Source of the DNA: Streptomyces sp. Edi4
Lineage (GTDB): Bacteria > Actinomycetota > Actinomycetes > Streptomycetales > Streptomycetaceae
Length of the DNA stretch: 64,000 nt
Assembly: GCF_040253615.1 (NCBI RefSeq)
Contig: NZ_JBEJGY010000004.1
Span: 3,162,001 to 3,226,000 of the forward strand
Reading direction: 5' to 3'
The notes beneath the pieces are model-generated. The model was not told the origin of the DNA. It saw only the letters and a list, made by a program, of their open reading frames with translations, and did not search any database. The position numbers and the translations under genes are program-made. Shown one piece after another: positions 63,428 to 64,000 of the stretch; positions within the stretch are counted from its first letter, which is position 1; the number at the start of each line of letters is the position of its first letter.

Positions 63428-64000
63428 GCCAGGCCCTCCAGTACATCGGCGAGTGCGAGCACCCCGGCGACGCAGTCGTCCTCACCGGCGAACTCGGCCG
63501 GGGAGTGCGAGACGCCCGTGGGATTGCGTACGAACAGCATGGCGGTCGGGACCGAACCGGAGAGGATTCCGGCGTCGTGTCCCGCGCCGGTCCCCAGGAC
63601 CGGGGTGCGCCCGCCCAGGATCTTGGCGATCTCGTCGCGCAGGGCGTGCTCGAACTCCACGACGGGCGTGAAGGACTCCCGTACGACGGTGAGGTCCACG
63701 CCGTCGCGCTCGGCGCGCTCCTTGGCGGCCCGTTCGATCGCGGCGACGACCGTGTCCAGGGTGGACTGGTCGGCGGCGCGCGAGTCGAGCCAGCCGCGCA
63801 CCATCGAGGGAATGGCGTTGACCCCGTTGGGCTCGCAGGAGATCTTGCCGAACGTGGCCACGGCGCCCGCGAGTTCGGCCTCGCGGCGGGCGGCGAGCAC
63901 GGTCTCGGCGTACGTCAGCATCGGGTCGCGTCGGTCGGCAAGGCGGGTGGTGCCGGCGTGGTTGGCCTCACCCGCGAAGTCGAACCGCCAGCGGCCGTGG
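63418..64000 (-). CDS. M20-family amidohydrolase (allantoate amidohydrolase/hydantoinase-carbamoylase type), N-terminus outside window
   Basis: The visible C-terminal 193 residues match the allantoate amidohydrolase/N-carbamoyl amino acid hydrolase family: RFDFAGEANHAGTTRL is the dimerisation lid, KISCEPNGVNAIPSMV the conserved core and GTGAGHDAGIL the metal-near His, with NPTGVSHSPAEFA near the end. The start lies beyond position 64000. Its stop overlaps hutF by ten bases. In the hut context it may hydrolyse N-formylglutamate or a related N-acyl amino acid, but that is inference. Confidence 0.85.
   Translation of the reverse strand, partial: HGRWRFDFAGEANHAGTTRLADRRDPMLTYAETVLAARREAELAGAVATFGKISCEPNGVNAIPSMVRGWLDSRAADQSTLDTVVAAIERAAKERAERDGVDLTVVRESFTPVVEFEHALRDEIAKILGGRTPVLGTGAGHDAGILSGSVPTAMLFVRNPTGVSHSPAEFAGEDDCVAGVLALADVLEGLACR

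Noticed and set aside
1..64000. CRISPR arrays, tRNA and rRNA genes
   Set aside because: No regularly spaced repeats with unique spacers, no tRNA cloverleaf and no rRNA sequence were recognised; this was by eye only.

Overview
The window is chromosomal DNA of a Streptomyces (or a very close actinomycete). The evidence is a very high G+C content with G/C-ending codons, many GTG starts and 4-base GTGA/ATGA gene overlaps, a canonical 87-residue WhiB, F420 biosynthesis genes, LAxTG surface proteins, and a SigF/SigB-like sigma factor with its anti-sigma partner. The gene order matches the core region that carries whiB in Streptomyces. It also resembles the mycobacterial whmD-fbiA-fbiB-manB-manA region. 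This synteny is recalled knowledge, not a search result.

Layout. 0-5 kb: end of a cation transporter, then the mannose activation genes manA, a SIS-domain protein, a Trm112-like protein and manB, all on the minus strand. 5-12 kb: DUF3499, a degenerate zincin, a DUF5719 exported protein and a very large membrane glycosyltransferase. 12-16 kb: whiB, divergent from cysteine dioxygenase-fbiA-fbiB; a short ORF ending in a cysteine cluster precedes the dioxygenase. 16-21 kb: a DNA glycosylase, a sugar nucleotidyltransferase, a secreted amidase and a TIGR03089 protein. 21-31 kb: five LytR-CpsA-Psr (LCP) proteins, a GT2 glycosyltransferase and a thioesterase. 31.6-32.9 kb: a sortase-anchored coiled-coil protein. 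33.0-35.9 kb: a small inserted island flanked by a 65-bp duplication of the end of the neighbouring acyl-CoA dehydrogenase gene. 36-43 kb: acyl-CoA dehydrogenase, a nucleotide-sugar dehydrogenase, two M19 dipeptidase paralogues (one without its metal ligands), purE and purK. 43-48 kb: GtrA protein, a two-component system and a POT peptide transporter behind a terminator-like leader. 48-52 kb: four exported or surface proteins in one operon. 52-54.5 kb: anti-sigma, anti-anti-sigma and sigma factor. 54.6-60 kb: an uncertain repeat-containing ORF, a flippase-like protein and two membrane proteins. 60-64 kb: a conserved small protein and the histidine utilisation genes hutI, hutF and an M20 amidohydrolase cut by the window end.

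Much of the region fits cell-envelope glycopolymer work. ManA, ManB and the nucleotidyltransferase would make a GDP-sugar, the dehydrogenase a uronic acid, the GT2, GtrA and flippase proteins would build and move lipid-linked material, and the LCP proteins would attach polymer to peptidoglycan. This linkage is inferred from family roles and proximity.

The strongest candidates for something new are the poly-cysteine leader ORF before cysteine dioxygenase (13175-13261), the insertion at the end of the acyl-CoA dehydrogenase gene that replaced its last codons with synonymous ones (32954-35977), the terminator-bearing leader of the POT transporter, and the metal-site-less M19 dipeptidase.
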